Positions 1 to 9,140 of a stretch of DNA of 64,000 nt are shown piece after piece. The position numbers and the translations under genes are program-made. Origin of the DNA: Thermomonas sp. XSG (GTDB lineage: Bacteria; Pseudomonadota; Gammaproteobacteria; Xanthomonadales; Xanthomonadaceae); contig NZ_CP061497.1 in NCBI RefSeq assembly GCF_014678725.1, positions 2,248,001 to 2,312,000 on the forward strand, given 5' to 3'. The notes beneath the pieces are model-generated. The model was given only the letters and a program-made list of their open reading frames with translations. It did not search any database and had not been told where the DNA came from. The first letter of the stretch is position 1; each line of letters opens with the position of its first letter.

Positions 1-1
1 G

Positions 2-1552
2 AAGTTCCCGGACTTCCAGGTCGACGGCGCGTTCAACGCCGATCGTTACCAGCTGTTGCTGGCGTCGCAGAACCCGCCGCTGACCCCGCGCGACTTCGAG
101 GCGCGCATCCGCGACAGCCTGAAGAACGAGCTGATCCCCGCAGGGATCGCCCGTTCCGCCTTCGTCACCGATGCCGAGCTGGATCGCCTGATGCGCCTGC
201 TGGGCGAGCGCCGCGACGTCGGCTTCGTGACCCTGCCGCCGGCTGCGCCGGATACCGCCGAAGTGACGGCCGCGCAGATCGATGCCTGGTACCAGGCCCA
301 CAAGTCCGATTACCGCAAGCCGGAGTCGGTGCGGCTGGAATACGTCGAGGTTGACGGCAGCGCGCTGCCGGCGCCGGCGGTGGACGAGGCGGCGCTGCGC
401 AAGCGCTACCAGGAGCAGATCGCCAAGTATTCCTCGGCCGAGAAGCGCGAGGTCGCGCATATCCTGGTGGCGGTGGCGGCCAACGCCAGCGACGCCGACA
501 AGAAGGCTGCGGAAGCCAAGGCCAGGAGGCTGGCCGCCGAGGCGAAGGCGCCGGGCGCGGACTTTGCCGCACTGGCGAGTGCCAGTTCGGATGACGCCGG
601 CTCCAAGGCCAGTGGTGGCAGTCTCGGCCTGATCACGAAGGGTGGCATGCCGGGCGCGTTCGACGACACTGCCTTCGCGATGCAGGCGGGGGAAGTGCGC
701 GGCCCGGTGAAGACCGATTTCGGCTGGCACATCATCAGGGTGAATGGCGTGCAGGCCGCGGTGCAGCGGCCGTTCGAAGATGCGCGCGCGGAGCTGGAGA
801 AGGAACTGCAGGAAGGCTCGCGCGAGCGCGCCTTCAACGAGCTGACCGGCAAGCTGGTCGATGCCGCCTACCGCACGCCGACCTCGCTGGAGCCGGCCGC
901 CAAGGCGCTGGGCCTGCCGCTGCAGACCACCCCGGCGTTCACCCGCGCCGGTGGCCCCGGCATCGCTAGCGACCAGAAGGTGCTGCGGGTGGCGTTCTCC
1001 GAGACGATGCTGCAGGACGGCACCGCCAGCGACCCGATCGAACTGGGTCCGGAGCGCACGGTGCTGATCCGGGTGATCGACCATGAGGCCGAGAAGGCGC
1101 TGCCGCTGACGCAGGTGCGTGACGCGGTGGTGGCGGCGATCCGGGCGGATCGCCAGCGCAAGGCCGCCGACACTGCCGCGGATGCGCTGGTGAAGGCAGC
1201 GAAGGCCAAGGGCTTGGCGGTTGCCGCCCAGGAAGCCGGGCTGGTCGTGGCCGATCTGAACGACATCACCCGTGGCATGCCGGTGCCATCGCCGCAGGCG
1301 GCGCAGGCCTTCTTCGATCAGCCCCGTCCCAAGGCCGGCGGCGCGTCGGTCGGCAAGGTGCTGGTCGGCGACCAGTACCTGGTGTTCGCGGTACGTGCGG
1401 TGCGTGACGCGGACATCGGCCAGGTGACGCCGCAGGAGCGCGATACCCTGCGCAAGCAGATGTCGGCGGCGCATGGCATGCAGGCGCAGAACGCCTTCAT
1501 CCGTGCGGCGCGCGCCAAGTACAGCATCAAGGTGGCTGAAGACCGCCTGTGA
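2..1552 (+). CDS. ppiD: Periplasmic folding chaperone PpiD, 3' part
   Basis: The reading frame is open from base 2, so the N-terminal membrane anchor lies outside the window. The visible 516 residues begin with an SurA/PpiD N-domain segment (FQVDGAFNADRYQ), continue into a parvulin rotamase domain in the middle (motifs VAHILVAV, SGGSLGLITKGGMPGAFDDT and FGWHIIRV), and end with a lysine/alanine-rich C-terminal region. PpiD is an inner-membrane-tethered chaperone that helps proteins leaving the Sec translocon fold in the periplasm. A terminator follows the stop. The family call is firm; whether the rotamase domain is active, as opposed to only chaperoning, cannot be told from sequence. Confidence 0.93.
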   Translation, partial: KFPDFQVDGAFNADRYQLLLASQNPPLTPRDFEARIRDSLKNELIPAGIARSAFVTDAELDRLMRLLGERRDVGFVTLPPAAPDTAEVTAAQIDAWYQAHKSDYRKPESVRLEYVEVDGSALPAPAVDEAALRKRYQEQIAKYSSAEKREVAHILVAVAANASDADKKAAEAKARRLAAEAKAPGADFAALASASSDDAGSKASGGSLGLITKGGMPGAFDDTAFAMQAGEVRGPVKTDFGWHIIRVNGVQAAVQRPFEDARAELEKELQEGSRERAFNELTGKLVDAAYRTPTSLEPAAKALGLPLQTTPAFTRAGGPGIASDQKVLRVAFSETMLQDGTASDPIELGPERTVLIRVIDHEAEKALPLTQVRDAVVAAIRADRQRKAADTAADALVKAAKAKGLAVAAQEAGLVVADLNDITRGMPVPSPQAAQAFFDQPRPKAGGASVGKVLVGDQYLVFAVRAVRDADIGQVTPQERDTLRKQMSAAHGMQAQNAFIRAARAKYSIKVAEDRL

Positions 1553-1595
1553 TGCGCGGCAGGCGGCGCACGAGACGCCGCTTTCGCCAGAACGC

Positions 1596-1622
1596 AAAAC
1601 GCCCGGCACTGCCGGGCGTTTT
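1596..1622 (+). terminator. Rho-independent terminator after ppiD
   Basis: Hairpin GCCCGGC-act-GCCGGGC flanked by AAAAC on the left and GTTTTCG on the right. The A tract on one side and T tract on the other would let it end transcription from both directions, here ppiD and the convergent fabI. Confidence 0.85.
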
Positions 1623-1671
1623 CGTTTGGCGGAGCGGATGGGCAACGTCGATGCCGCACCCGCCAGCCCAG

Positions 1672-1694
1672 CTCTCCCCGTACCGCGGGGAGAG
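1672..1694. repeat. REP-like palindrome
   Basis: CTCTCCCCG and CGGGGAGAG form a perfect 9-bp stem around the loop TACCG. It lies between the convergent ends of ppiD and fabI. Short palindromes built on CCTCTCCC/GGGAGAGG are scattered in Xanthomonadaceae genomes; related CCCTCC/GGAGGG hairpins occur here at 28982 and 52750. A role is not evident. Confidence 0.45.
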
Positions 1695-1703
1695 GGCGCG
1701 CGA

Positions 1704-2492
1704 TCAGTCGATCCCGCTCATGCCCATGATGTTGTAGCCGGCGTCGACGTAGGTGATCTCGCCGGTGATGCCGTTGGCCAGGTCGGAGCACAGGAACGCG
1801 GCGGTGTTGCCCACGTCTTCGATGGTGACCGCACGGCGCAGCGGCGCGGCGGCTTCGAAGCTGCTCAGCATCTTGCGGAAATTGGCGACGCCCGACGCGG
1901 CCAGCGTGCGGATCGGGCCGGCCGAGATCGCGTTGACGCGGGTGCCCTCGGGGCCCAGTGCCATCGCCATGTAGCGCACGGTGGCCTCCAGCGAGGCCTT
2001 GGCCACGCCCATCGTGTTGTAGTTCGCCAGCGCGCGCTCCGCGCCGAGATAGGACAGGGTGAGGATGCTGCCGTTGCGGCCCTTCATCAGTGGGCGCGCG
2101 GCCTTGCCCAGTGCGGCCAGCGAGTAGGCGCTGATGTCGTGGGCGATGTGGTAGCGCTCGCGGTTGATGCCGTCGAGGAAGTCGCCCTCGATCGCCTCGC
2201 GCGGGGCGAAGGCGATGCAGTGGACGAGGATGTCGAAGCCGTCGCTCCAGTGCTTGCCCAGCTCGGAAAAGCAGTTGTCGATCTGGGCGTCGTCGGCCAC
2301 GTCCAGCGGCAGCACGATGTTGCTGCCGTACCCGGCGGCGGCGTCCTCGACGCGCGACTTGAGCTTTTCGTTCTGGTAGGTCAGCGCCAGTTCGGCGCCT
2401 TCGCGGTGAAAGGCGTCGGCGATGCCGGTGGCGATCGAACGCTGGCTGGCGATGCCGGTGACCAGCGCGCGCTTGCCCTGCAGGAATCCCAT
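1704..2492 (-). CDS. fabI: Enoyl-[acyl-carrier-protein] reductase (NADH) FabI
   Basis: FabI catalyses the last, NADH-dependent reduction of each fatty-acid elongation cycle in the cytoplasm; it is the triclosan target in many bacteria. The 262-residue protein has the SDR-like cofactor loop ([15 protein letters not shown]) and the FabI active-site signature with Tyr148, Tyr158 and Lys165 in [18 protein letters not shown]. The ATG at 2492 is preceded by GGAGA; a longer in-frame start lacks similarity. It lies downstream of gloB on the same strand, separated by 98 bases that carry a palindromic motif also found before fabD. The other elongation enzymes are 22-27 kb away in this window. Confidence 0.97.
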   Translation of the reverse strand: MGFLQGKRALVTGIASQRSIATGIADAFHREGAELALTYQNEKLKSRVEDAAAGYGSNIVLPLDVADDAQIDNCFSELGKHWSDGFDILVHCIAFAPREAIEGDFLDGINRERYHIAHDISAYSLAALGKAARPLMKGRNGSILTLSYLGAERALANYNTMGVAKASLEATVRYMAMALGPEGTRVNAISAGPIRTLAASGVANFRKMLSSFEAAAPLRRAVTIEDVGNTAAFLCSDLANGITGEITYVDAGYNIMGMSGID

Positions 2493-2524
2493 GGTGTCTC
2501 CTTGAATGTGCGCGTGGGGCGCGT

Positions 2525-2540
2525 CGAGCGAATGCTCTAG
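2525..2540 (-). promoter_or_regulatory. Candidate operator shared with fabD, upstream of fabI
   Basis: On the minus strand this reads CTAGAGCATTCGCTCG, 32 bases before the fabI start. The fabD upstream region at 25541 has CTAGAGCAATTGCTCG: 14 of 16 bases agree and both keep GAGC/GCTC arms. Two copies placed only before fatty-acid synthesis genes suggest a common regulator; no binding protein can be named. Confidence 0.4.
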
Positions 2541-2590
2541 TGTGCCCTGCGCGCGGGGTTGCGGCCAGTGTGCGCGCCCGTATGGTTGGC

Positions 2591-3355
2591 TCAGGTGCGG
2601 AAGCCGTCCTTCCACGCGCGCAACACCCCGAACACTTCGGTGCCGCTGGCCAGCGGCCGGCCGGCGTGGCGCTGCGCCGCCGCGTGCACGGCCGGTTCGG
2701 CGCAGCGCAGGAACGGATTGCAGGCGCGCTCTTCCCCTAGCCGTGTCGGCAGGGTGGGCTGGCCCGTCGCGCGCAGGCGGCGGATTTCGTCCGCCCGCGC
2801 CCGCAGCGGCGGATTGTCGGGATCCACGGCCAGTGCGAACGCCGCATTGGCCAGTGTGTATTCATGCGCACAGCAGACCCGGGTATCGCCCGGCAGCGCG
2901 GCCAGGCGCGCCAGCGAGGCGTGCATCTGCGCAGCCGTGCCCTCGAACATCCGCCCGCAGCCCAGGCTGAACAGCGTGTCGCCGCAGAACAGCAGGCCTT
3001 CGCCGTAGTAGGACACGTGGGTGCGGGTGTGGCCGGGGACGGCCAGCACGCGGAAGCGCCACGGCCCGACGGCCACTTCCTCGTCATCCGCCACCCGCTG
3101 GCTGGCGGTGCCGATGCGCTCGTCGGCGGGCGCGAACACCGGCGTGCACGGCCACCGCGCCAGCAGCGCAGGCACCCCGCCGACATGGTCGCCGTGGTGG
3201 TGGGTCAGCAGGATCGCGTGCGGCGGCGGGCCGTCGCCCAGTGCGGCCAGCACCGGGGCCGCATCGCCCGGATCGACCACCAGCGCGCGGCCGGCGGCGT
3301 CGCGGAGCAGCCAGATGTAGTTGTCATCGAATGCCGGGAGCGACAGCAGGTGCAT
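2591..3355 (-). CDS. gloB: Hydroxyacylglutathione hydrolase (glyoxalase II)
   Basis: Second step of glyoxalase detoxification: hydrolyses S-lactoylglutathione to D-lactate and glutathione. The 254-residue protein carries the metallo-beta-lactamase zinc signature THHHGDH near residue 55, then [22 protein letters not shown] and CAHEYT, which supply further metal and glutathione contacts in this family. The ATG at 3355 matches the family start [15 protein letters not shown]; an upstream extension is low-complexity. It is transcribed away from the yafS-like/rnhA/dnaQ genes, and gloB-yafS-rnhA-dnaQ is also the order in Escherichia coli. Confidence 0.96.
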   Translation of the reverse strand: MHLLSLPAFDDNYIWLLRDAAGRALVVDPGDAAPVLAALGDGPPPHAILLTHHHGDHVGGVPALLARWPCTPVFAPADERIGTASQRVADDEEVAVGPWRFRVLAVPGHTRTHVSYYGEGLLFCGDTLFSLGCGRMFEGTAAQMHASLARLAALPGDTRVCCAHEYTLANAAFALAVDPDNPPLRARADEIRRLRATGQPTLPTRLGEERACNPFLRCAEPAVHAAAQRHAGRPLASGTEVFGVLRAWKDGFRT

Positions 3356-3401
3356 TTGTCCAGCCGTGACGTGGTGCGGGCTTTCCCGCAGAATCCCGAT
3401 C

Positions 3402-4067
3402 ATGCCGCTGTCCTCGTTCCGCCCACAACCCGATCCCGCCGCTGCTGCCGCCTGGTTCGCAGGGGCGATGGGGCAAATGCTGCTGGACAGCGAAGTCGAC
3501 TGCGTGGCCGCTGCGCTGCGCCAGCGGCCGGGGCAGGCTGCGCTGTGGCTGGGACCTGAGGCCGCGTCGCTGCCCGATGGCAGCGAGAGTCCGCTGCCCG
3601 TGCGCCTGCACATGGGGGGCACCGCCTTCCATGGCGACCTGCGCTGCGGCCTGCCGCTGCCGCTGGCCAGCGATTCCTGCGCGGTGGTCATCGTCCAGCA
3701 TGGCGACGCATCCGGCTGCGACCAGGCGGCGCTGCTGGCCGAATGCGCGCGGGTGCTGCTGCCGGGTGGCTGGCTGTGGTTGCTGGCGCTGAATCCGCTC
3801 TCGCCCTATCGCCTGCGCTGGCGGGGGCAGGGGCTGCATGCGCGCGAGCCGGTGACCTGGCGCAAGCGCCTGCGCGCGGCCGGGCTGGCGCCGGACTCGT
3901 TGACCCAAGGGATCGGCCCGGTCTGGGACATTGCCGTGGATGCGCGCCTGCAGGACGGCGTGGGCCTGCGCGCCGCTTTCCTGCTGCGCGCCGAAAAACG
4001 CAGGCTGCCGATGACGCCGCTGCGCAAGCCGCGCCCGCTGGCGCTGCAGGCAGGGGCGGCTGCGTGA
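3402..4067 (+). CDS. YafS-like methyltransferase-fold protein
   Basis: A 221-residue protein in the place of E. coli yafS, between gloB and rnhA. Its second half looks like a class I SAM-dependent methyltransferase: [15 protein letters not shown], then [20 protein letters not shown], a typical post-motif-III strand. The first half lacks a clear glycine-rich SAM loop (the region reads [10 protein letters not shown]), so activity is uncertain. The ATG at 3402 is 46 bases from the divergent gloB start. Its stop overlaps the GTG of rnhA (GTGA), suggesting coupled translation. Substrate is unknown. Confidence 0.7.
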   Translation: MPLSSFRPQPDPAAAAAWFAGAMGQMLLDSEVDCVAAALRQRPGQAALWLGPEAASLPDGSESPLPVRLHMGGTAFHGDLRCGLPLPLASDSCAVVIVQHGDASGCDQAALLAECARVLLPGGWLWLLALNPLSPYRLRWRGQGLHAREPVTWRKRLRAAGLAPDSLTQGIGPVWDIAVDARLQDGVGLRAAFLLRAEKRRLPMTPLRKPRPLALQAGAAA

Positions 4068-4522
4068 GTCCTGCACGCAAGCACGTGGATATCCATACCG
4101 ACGGCGCCTGCCTGGGCAATCCCGGGCCGGGCGGCTGGGCCGCGCTGCTGTGCTGGCGGGGCGTCGAGCGCGAGCTGTCGGGGGGCGAGCCGGCCACCAC
4201 CAACAACCGGATGGAGCTGATGGCGGCGATCGCCGCGCTGGAGACCCTGAAGGAGCCGTGCAACGTGGTGCTGACCACCGATTCGCAGTACGTCCGCCAA
4301 GGCATCACCGAGTGGATGGCCGGCTGGATCCGGCGCGGCTGGAAAACCTCCGGCGGCGAGGCGGTCAAGAACCGCGACCTGTGGGAACGCCTGCATGCCG
4401 CCGCCGGCCGGCACACAGTCGACTGGCGCTGGGTCAAGGGGCACGCCGGGCATCCCGAGAATGAGCGGGTCGATCAGCTGGCACGTTTGCAGGCGCTCAA
4501 GCACAAGGAGTACACGGGCTGA
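4064..4522 (+). CDS. rnhA: Ribonuclease HI
   Basis: Cuts the RNA strand of RNA-DNA hybrids, removing R-loops and primer remnants. The 152-residue length is typical. The acidic active-site set is complete: Asp13 (HTDGAC), Glu51 (NNRMELMAA), Asp73 (TTDSQYV) and Asp137 (ENERVDQLA), plus the flexible His127. Translation probably starts at the GTG at 4064, which overlaps the preceding stop as GTGA; the next methionine would remove the first catalytic strand. The stop overlaps the ATG of dnaQ, a pairing with the exonuclease gene kept across many gammaproteobacteria. Confidence 0.96.
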   Translation: MSPARKHVDIHTDGACLGNPGPGGWAALLCWRGVERELSGGEPATTNNRMELMAAIAALETLKEPCNVVLTTDSQYVRQGITEWMAGWIRRGWKTSGGEAVKNRDLWERLHAAAGRHTVDWRWVKGHAGHPENERVDQLARLQALKHKEYTG

Positions 4523-5250
4523 TGCGGCAGGTCATCCTCGATACCGAAACCACCGGCCTGGAATGGCAGAAGGGCAACCGGGTTGTTGAAATCGGCTGCG
4601 TCGAACTGGTCGAGCGGCGGCCGACCGGGCGCACCTTCCACCGCTACCTGAGGCCGGACCGCGAGTTCGAGCCGGGTGCGCAGGAAGTCACCGGGCTGAC
4701 CCTGGAGTTCCTTGCCGACAAGCCGCGCTTCGCCGAGATCGCCGGCGAGTTCCTGGACTTCATCGATGGCGCCGAGCTGATCATCCACAACGCCGCCTTT
4801 GACCTCGGCTTCCTCAATGCCGAGTTGGCGCGCCTGGACGGGCTGGGGCGCATCCAGGACCGCTGCACGGTGGAGGACACCCTGCTGATGGCGCGCCAGC
4901 GCTATCCGGGCCAGCGCAACTCGCTGGATGCGCTGTGCAAGCGGCTGGGCGTGGACAACTCGCAGCGCCAGCTGCATGGCGCGCTGCTCGACGCCCAGAT
5001 CCTGATGGATGTGTACCTGGCGCTGACCTCGGGCCAGAGCGAGATCGGCTTCGACAGCGACGCGGCGCCGCAGGCTGCCGCCGCTGTCATCTTCGAGGTG
5101 GACGCGGGGGCCGCAGCGCCGCGCCCGCGGGTACGTGTCTCCGCCGAGGAGGCCGAGGCCCACGCCGCTCGACTGGCCGGTCTGGCCAAGAAGGCCGGGC
5201 AGGCCGTATGGCTGGTGCTGGAAGCGGAGCCCGAAGCGGGCCTGGCGTAA
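4522..5250 (+). CDS. dnaQ: DNA polymerase III epsilon subunit (proofreading exonuclease)
   Basis: The 3'-5' proofreading exonuclease of the replicative polymerase core. The 242-residue protein shows all DEDDh exonuclease motifs: ExoI DTETTG (Asp7, Glu9), ExoII HNAAFDLGFLN, and ExoIII HGALLDAQILMDVYL. The C-terminal third, rich in alanine and arginine, corresponds to the region that tethers epsilon to the alpha polymerase subunit. Its ATG overlaps the rnhA stop (TGATG), so the two are likely co-translated. It converges on the PP2C phosphatase gene. Confidence 0.96.
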   Translation: MRQVILDTETTGLEWQKGNRVVEIGCVELVERRPTGRTFHRYLRPDREFEPGAQEVTGLTLEFLADKPRFAEIAGEFLDFIDGAELIIHNAAFDLGFLNAELARLDGLGRIQDRCTVEDTLLMARQRYPGQRNSLDALCKRLGVDNSQRQLHGALLDAQILMDVYLALTSGQSEIGFDSDAAPQAAAAVIFEVDAGAAAPRPRVRVSAEEAEAHAARLAGLAKKAGQAVWLVLEAEPEAGLA

Positions 5251-5301
5251 AGCCGGCAGGGCGCGGGCAGCGCCTGCCGCTGCGTGGTGCGCAGGAGTGG
5301 C

Positions 5302-6006
5302 TCAGTGCCGGCGGACCAGCACCACCGTCACGTTGTCCGAACCGCCGCCGTCCAGCGCCGCCGCGACCAGGCCGTCGACGCATTCCTGCGCGCTGCACTC
5401 GCGGTGTGCCAGCACCTGCGCGATATGGCGGTCGTCGACTTCTTCGGTCAGGCCGTCGCTGCACAGCAGCAGCTGCATGCCCGGGCGCAGCTCGCCCGCC
5501 AGTGTTTCCACGTTGAGCTGCTCCGGCGCGGTCACGCCCAGTGCCTGCGTCACCACGTTGCGATGCGGGTGGCTGCGGGCCTGGTCGGCGCTGATGGCGC
5601 CCTGGGCGATCAGTTCCTGCACGTAGCTGTGGTCGTGCGAGATCTGGGTCAGGGTGCTGTCCCGCCAGAGGTAGACCCGGCTGTCGCCGACCCAGGCCAC
5701 CTCGAAGCGATTGCCGTTGACGCGGGCCGCGACCACGGTGGTGCCCATCGGCAGGCTGTCGCCGCGGCGCCGCGAGCAGCGGATGATTTCCTCGTCGGCG
5801 ATGCGGATCGCCTCGGCCAGGCTGCTGCCCGCGCGCACCTGGCGCACGATGGTCTCCCGTGCCAGAGCGCTGGCGACCTCGCCGTATTCGTGGCCGCCCA
5901 TGCCGTCGGCCACCAGCCACAGCCCCAGGTCGCTGTCGCCGTAATAGGTGTCTTCGTTCAGCTCGCGCCGCAGGCCGACATGGGTCAGATGTCCGAATTC
6001 GATCAT
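5302..6006 (-). CDS. PP2C-type serine/threonine protein phosphatase
   Basis: A soluble, metal-dependent PPM/PP2C phosphatase of about 234 residues, like the stand-alone bacterial Stp/PppA enzymes. Metal-binding and catalytic motifs are in order: LNEDTYYGDSDLGLWLVADGMGGHEYGE, WVGDSRVYLWRD, LLCSDGLTEEV and SDNVTVVLV. No kinase or secretion-system gene adjoins it, so its target is unknown. The start is not certain: MIEFGHLTHVG at 6006 fits the domain boundary, while an ATG at 6033 would add nine residues; neither has a strong ribosome site. Confidence 0.9.
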   Translation of the reverse strand: MIEFGHLTHVGLRRELNEDTYYGDSDLGLWLVADGMGGHEYGEVASALARETIVRQVRAGSSLAEAIRIADEEIIRCSRRRGDSLPMGTTVVAARVNGNRFEVAWVGDSRVYLWRDSTLTQISHDHSYVQELIAQGAISADQARSHPHRNVVTQALGVTAPEQLNVETLAGELRPGMQLLLCSDGLTEEVDDRHIAQVLAHRECSAQECVDGLVAAALDGGGSDNVTVVLVRRH

Positions 6007-6240
6007 GCGCGCAGCATTCGTCCGGGTGGTCATGGGAGATAACGGAATCATGCGCAGGAACCGGACGGAACGGCAATGCGGATTTGCGTTGCCGTTGGGC
6101 GATGGTTGGGCAGACGGTGGCCGGCCGCCTGTGCCGGAAGTCCGGCGTGGGCGGCGCTTGGGTCTGTCGCGGAGGGAGGGATGGACTTGCGCCGTCCATG
6201 GCCCTCGCCCTGCGGGGGCGCTTGTCCGGCGCGTCCCCGC

Positions 6241-6370
<130 letters not shown>

Positions 6371-6452
6371 GGAAGTGGGCCACGCATGATACGGGGCGCG
6401 TGGCCGCTCGGCAAGGCGGTACACTGGCCGCCCCTCCGGAGGCTGCGTCCCG

Positions 6453-6860
6453 ATGTCCGAAATCCTGGTGCCCGTGTCGTTCGGCGAGCTGCTGGACAAG
6501 ATCGCCATCCTGCAGATCAAGTCCGAGCGCATGACCGACCCGGCCAAGCTGGCGAACGTCCGCGCCGAGCTGTCCGCGCTCGAGAAAACCTGGATGGCGC
6601 ACCCCGCCGCCGGCCAGGACATCGTCAAGCTGCGCGCCGAGCTGAAGGCGGTCAACGAGCGCCTGTGGGTGATCGAGGACGACATCCGCCTGAAGGAAAA
6701 GGTGCAGGCCTTCGACGAGGAGTTCATCGAGCTGGCACGCTCGGTGTATTTCCAGAACGACATCCGCGCGCGGGTGAAGAAGGACATCAACCTGGCGCTG
6801 GGCTCGGCCTACGTCGAGGAAAAGTCCTACCAGGACTACGGCAGCGGCAAGGGCGCCTGA
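6453..6860 (+). CDS. DUF6165 family protein
   Basis: A 135-residue charged, mainly helical protein starting MSEILVPVSFGELLDKIAILQIK. It resembles the DUF6165 family, small proteins of unknown function often placed near polysaccharide or LPS sugar-transfer genes. It has no signal peptide, membrane segment or metal motif; runs such as KLANVRAELSALEKTW suggest helical pairing. GGAGG lies 12 bases before the ATG. It converges on a family-9 glycosyltransferase gene, consistent with but not proof of a link to surface sugars. Confidence 0.75.
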   Translation: MSEILVPVSFGELLDKIAILQIKSERMTDPAKLANVRAELSALEKTWMAHPAAGQDIVKLRAELKAVNERLWVIEDDIRLKEKVQAFDEEFIELARSVYFQNDIRARVKKDINLALGSAYVEEKSYQDYGSGKGA

Positions 6861-6864
6861 GCTC

Positions 6865-7917
6865 TCAGCAGAAGCTGGTCCGGAAGCGCTCGAAGGCGCC
6901 GATGGCATCGGCCACGCCGATCAGGTCCATCACGCCCTCGGCCTCGATCTTCGTTCCCCATTTCAGGTCCGCCGCCGGCCTGCCGCGGTATTTGCGCGCG
7001 GCATCGTCGTAGCGGTTCACGCACCAGCGCCGGTCGGAATACGGGCCGCTGCGGTGCGGGTTGGTGGCGGCGTGCAGGCCCAACACCGCGGTGCCCATCG
7101 CGTTGGCGATGTGCATCGGGCCGGAGTCCGGCGTCACCAGCAGGTCGGCGCGGGCCAGCAGGGCGGGCAGCTGCTTGAGGGTGTCCTTGCCGATCAGGTC
7201 GAGCACGCCGTCGCGTGCGGCCATCGCGGCGAGGATGGCGTCGCCGGTGCTGCGCTCCAGTGCGCTGCGCCCGCCGCACAGCACGATCCGCCAGCCCTGC
7301 GCCGCGGCGTGGTCGGCCAGTGCGGCGTAGCGCTCCGCACGCCAGTTGCGCAGGGCATGACTGGAGCAGGGCGAGATCATCAGCGTGCGGCGGCCGTCGT
7401 CGTCCCACTGCGCACGCGCCCAGGCGTGGGCGTCCTCCGGCACCGGCAGGTTCCAGGTCACGTCCTCGCGCACCAGTCCCAGTGGCTCGCAGAAGCTGCC
7501 AATGGCGTCCAGCACATGGATGTCTCCGTGGTCGGGGATGCGTTCGTTGATGAAGAGGCCGTGGCCTTCCTTGCTGCGCGAGCGGTCGTAGCCGATCCGT
7601 CGTTGCGCCGGCACGAACGCCGACAGCAGGTTCGCGCGCGCCGACACCTGCAGCTGCAGCAGCGCATCGAAGCGCTGGCCCAGTTCGCGGCGCAGCGCGC
7701 GCATGCCGGCCAGCCCGGTCTTCTTGTCGTATTCCACGAAGCGCACCCCGGGCAGGCCGTCCAGTAGCAGGCGCTCGCCGCGACCGATGATCCAGGTCAG
7801 CTCGATGCCCGGCAGCCCGGTTTGCAGGGTGTGCACCAGCGGCAGCACGTGGGTGACGTCGCCCAGCGCGGACAGCCGCAGCAGGCAGATCGAACGCAGG
7901 GCATGGGCTTTTTGCAC
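6865..7917 (-). CDS. Glycosyltransferase family 9 (heptosyltransferase-like)
   Basis: About 350 residues, with the GT9/heptosyltransferase layout: an N-terminal half beginning [22 protein letters not shown], and a C-terminal nucleotide-sugar half with [20 protein letters not shown] and [28 protein letters not shown]. Such enzymes move ADP-heptose or related sugars onto LPS core in the cytoplasm. Divergence from kdkA, which phosphorylates Kdo of the same core, supports an LPS role; the exact sugar is not known. No ATG is in frame near the domain start; GTG at 7917 is the most plausible start. Confidence 0.88.
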   Translation of the reverse strand: MQKAHALRSICLLRLSALGDVTHVLPLVHTLQTGLPGIELTWIIGRGERLLLDGLPGVRFVEYDKKTGLAGMRALRRELGQRFDALLQLQVSARANLLSAFVPAQRRIGYDRSRSKEGHGLFINERIPDHGDIHVLDAIGSFCEPLGLVREDVTWNLPVPEDAHAWARAQWDDDGRRTLMISPCSSHALRNWRAERYAALADHAAAQGWRIVLCGGRSALERSTGDAILAAMAARDGVLDLIGKDTLKQLPALLARADLLVTPDSGPMHIANAMGTAVLGLHAATNPHRSGPYSDRRWCVNRYDDAARKYRGRPAADLKWGTKIEAEGVMDLIGVADAIGAFERFRTSFC

Positions 7918-7938
7918 GCGGTTGTTACACTCGGAAGG

Positions 7939-8682
7939 ATGACGGGTTTCGACGCCAACGAGCATCTGACGCCGTTCCGCGACGCGCGCGGCTACGGCGC
8001 GATTCTGTTCGACCGCACGCAGGTGCGGCAACCCGAGCCGGCCTGGTTCGATCCGGACCACTGGGGCATGGCCGCCCAGCAGGTGTCGGAGGGCGGCCGC
8101 GGCGGCGCGTGGTTCATCGATTTCGGCCAGGGCGATGCGCTGCTGCGTCATTACCTGCGCGGCGGCCTGGTGGCGCGCTTCAGTCGCGATCGCCATCTGT
8201 GGCGCGGCATCCAGCGCGTGCGCAGCTTCGCCGAGTTCCGCCTGCTGCGCACCCTGCGGGCGAGGAAGCTGCCGGTGCCGCTGCCGTTCGCCGCCTGGTA
8301 CCACCGCGATGGCCTGCACTACCGGGCAGCGATCCTGATGCAGCGGCTGCAGGACGTGCGCCCGCTGGCCGCGCTTGCGGCCGAGGGCATCGCGCCCTGG
8401 GAGGCGGTGGGCCAGCTGGTTGCGCAGTTCCACCGTGCCGGGCTCGACCATGCCGATCTGAACGCCCACAACATCCTGTTCGATGGGCAGGGACGGGGCT
8501 GGTTCATCGATCTTGACCAGTCGCGCCTGCGCATCCCCGCCACCGCCTGGCGCGAAGCCAACCTCGCGCGCCTGCACCGCTCGCTGCGCAAGCTGCGCGG
8601 CATGCGCAGCACGGAGGACGTGGACGCCGATTTCGCCCGTCTGCGCGCGGCCTACACGGTGGCGTGGGATCGCGGCTACTGA
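7939..8682 (+). CDS. kdkA: 3-deoxy-D-manno-octulosonic acid (Kdo) kinase
   Basis: Phosphorylates position 4 of the Kdo residue on lipid IVA, a feature of single-Kdo LPS cores as in Haemophilus and Xanthomonas. The 247-residue length is normal. The protein-kinase-like fold is visible: [25 protein letters not shown] in the N lobe, catalytic loop [12 protein letters not shown] and metal loop [10 protein letters not shown]. The ATG at 7939 is close behind GGAAGG. It diverges from the GT9 gene across about 20 bases, so the two LPS-core genes share one small promoter region. Confidence 0.94.
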   Translation: MTGFDANEHLTPFRDARGYGAILFDRTQVRQPEPAWFDPDHWGMAAQQVSEGGRGGAWFIDFGQGDALLRHYLRGGLVARFSRDRHLWRGIQRVRSFAEFRLLRTLRARKLPVPLPFAAWYHRDGLHYRAAILMQRLQDVRPLAALAAEGIAPWEAVGQLVAQFHRAGLDHADLNAHNILFDGQGRGWFIDLDQSRLRIPATAWREANLARLHRSLRKLRGMRSTEDVDADFARLRAAYTVAWDRGY

Positions 8683-8810
8683 ACGCAGGACCGCGGGCCC
8701 GAACGGCTCTTCCGTCCGGAGGCCGGGCAGAAGCGGGGGCTGGATCCGGGCACCGGGAGTCCGCAGCTTGCGAAGCAAGGCCGGGTTGATGGGCGAAGCC
8801 GGAAAAAGGC

Positions 8811-8918
8811 GGTGGCCCCGCCGGCTGGCCTCGGCGCCCGCGTCAGTCGATACCGTTGCTGCCTTCCGGCCCTGGCGGGGTTTTCGACCTAGCGTCGCGA
8901 GGGGCCGACGGGGCCACC
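8811..8918 (-). ncRNA. ffs: Signal recognition particle RNA (4.5S)
   Basis: On the minus strand the ends pair perfectly (GGTGGCCCCG with CGGGGCCACC) and the apical part contains the conserved SRP loop sequence GGGCCGGAAGGCAGCAACGG. About 108 bases, the size of gammaproteobacterial 4.5S RNA. A T5 run (TTTTT, 8803-8807) just after the terminal stem gives a natural terminator. The RNA pairs with Ffh to target inner-membrane proteins. It lies downstream of and on the same strand as tRNA-Ser(GGA). Confidence 0.93.
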
Positions 8919-8954
8919 ATAGACGTGGGCCGCGCAGCGCGCGGCCCTGGAACC

Positions 8955-9047
8955 TGGCGGAGAGAGGGGGATTCGAACCCCCGAAGCGCGGTTTAGACGC
9001 TTACACACTTTCCAGGCGTGCTCCTTCAACCACTCGGACACCTCTCC
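8955..9047 (-). tRNA. tRNA-Ser (anticodon GGA)
   Basis: Minus strand: acceptor GGAGAGG pairing with TCTCTCC (one G-U), D arm, anticodon stem CACGC/GTGTG with loop CTGGAAA giving anticodon GGA (reads UCC and UCU), long variable arm, T arm GGGTTCGAATCCC, encoded CCA. 93 bases with CCA. The SRP RNA follows 36 bases downstream after a GC-rich hairpin. Confidence 0.97.
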
Positions 9048-9140
9048 GGGATCGCGCATTCTAGCGGTGGCCCGGCGGTTCCACAACAGAACCGCGCGGG
9101 CGGGCGCCGGGCGGCCGGCGGCCCATGCCACAATGACGGC

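Noticed and set aside
8683-8810. A further small gene or RNA between kdkA and the SRP RNA
   Set aside because: About 130 bases with some GC hairpin potential but no conserved RNA motif, no start with ribosome site and no open frame with credible composition.
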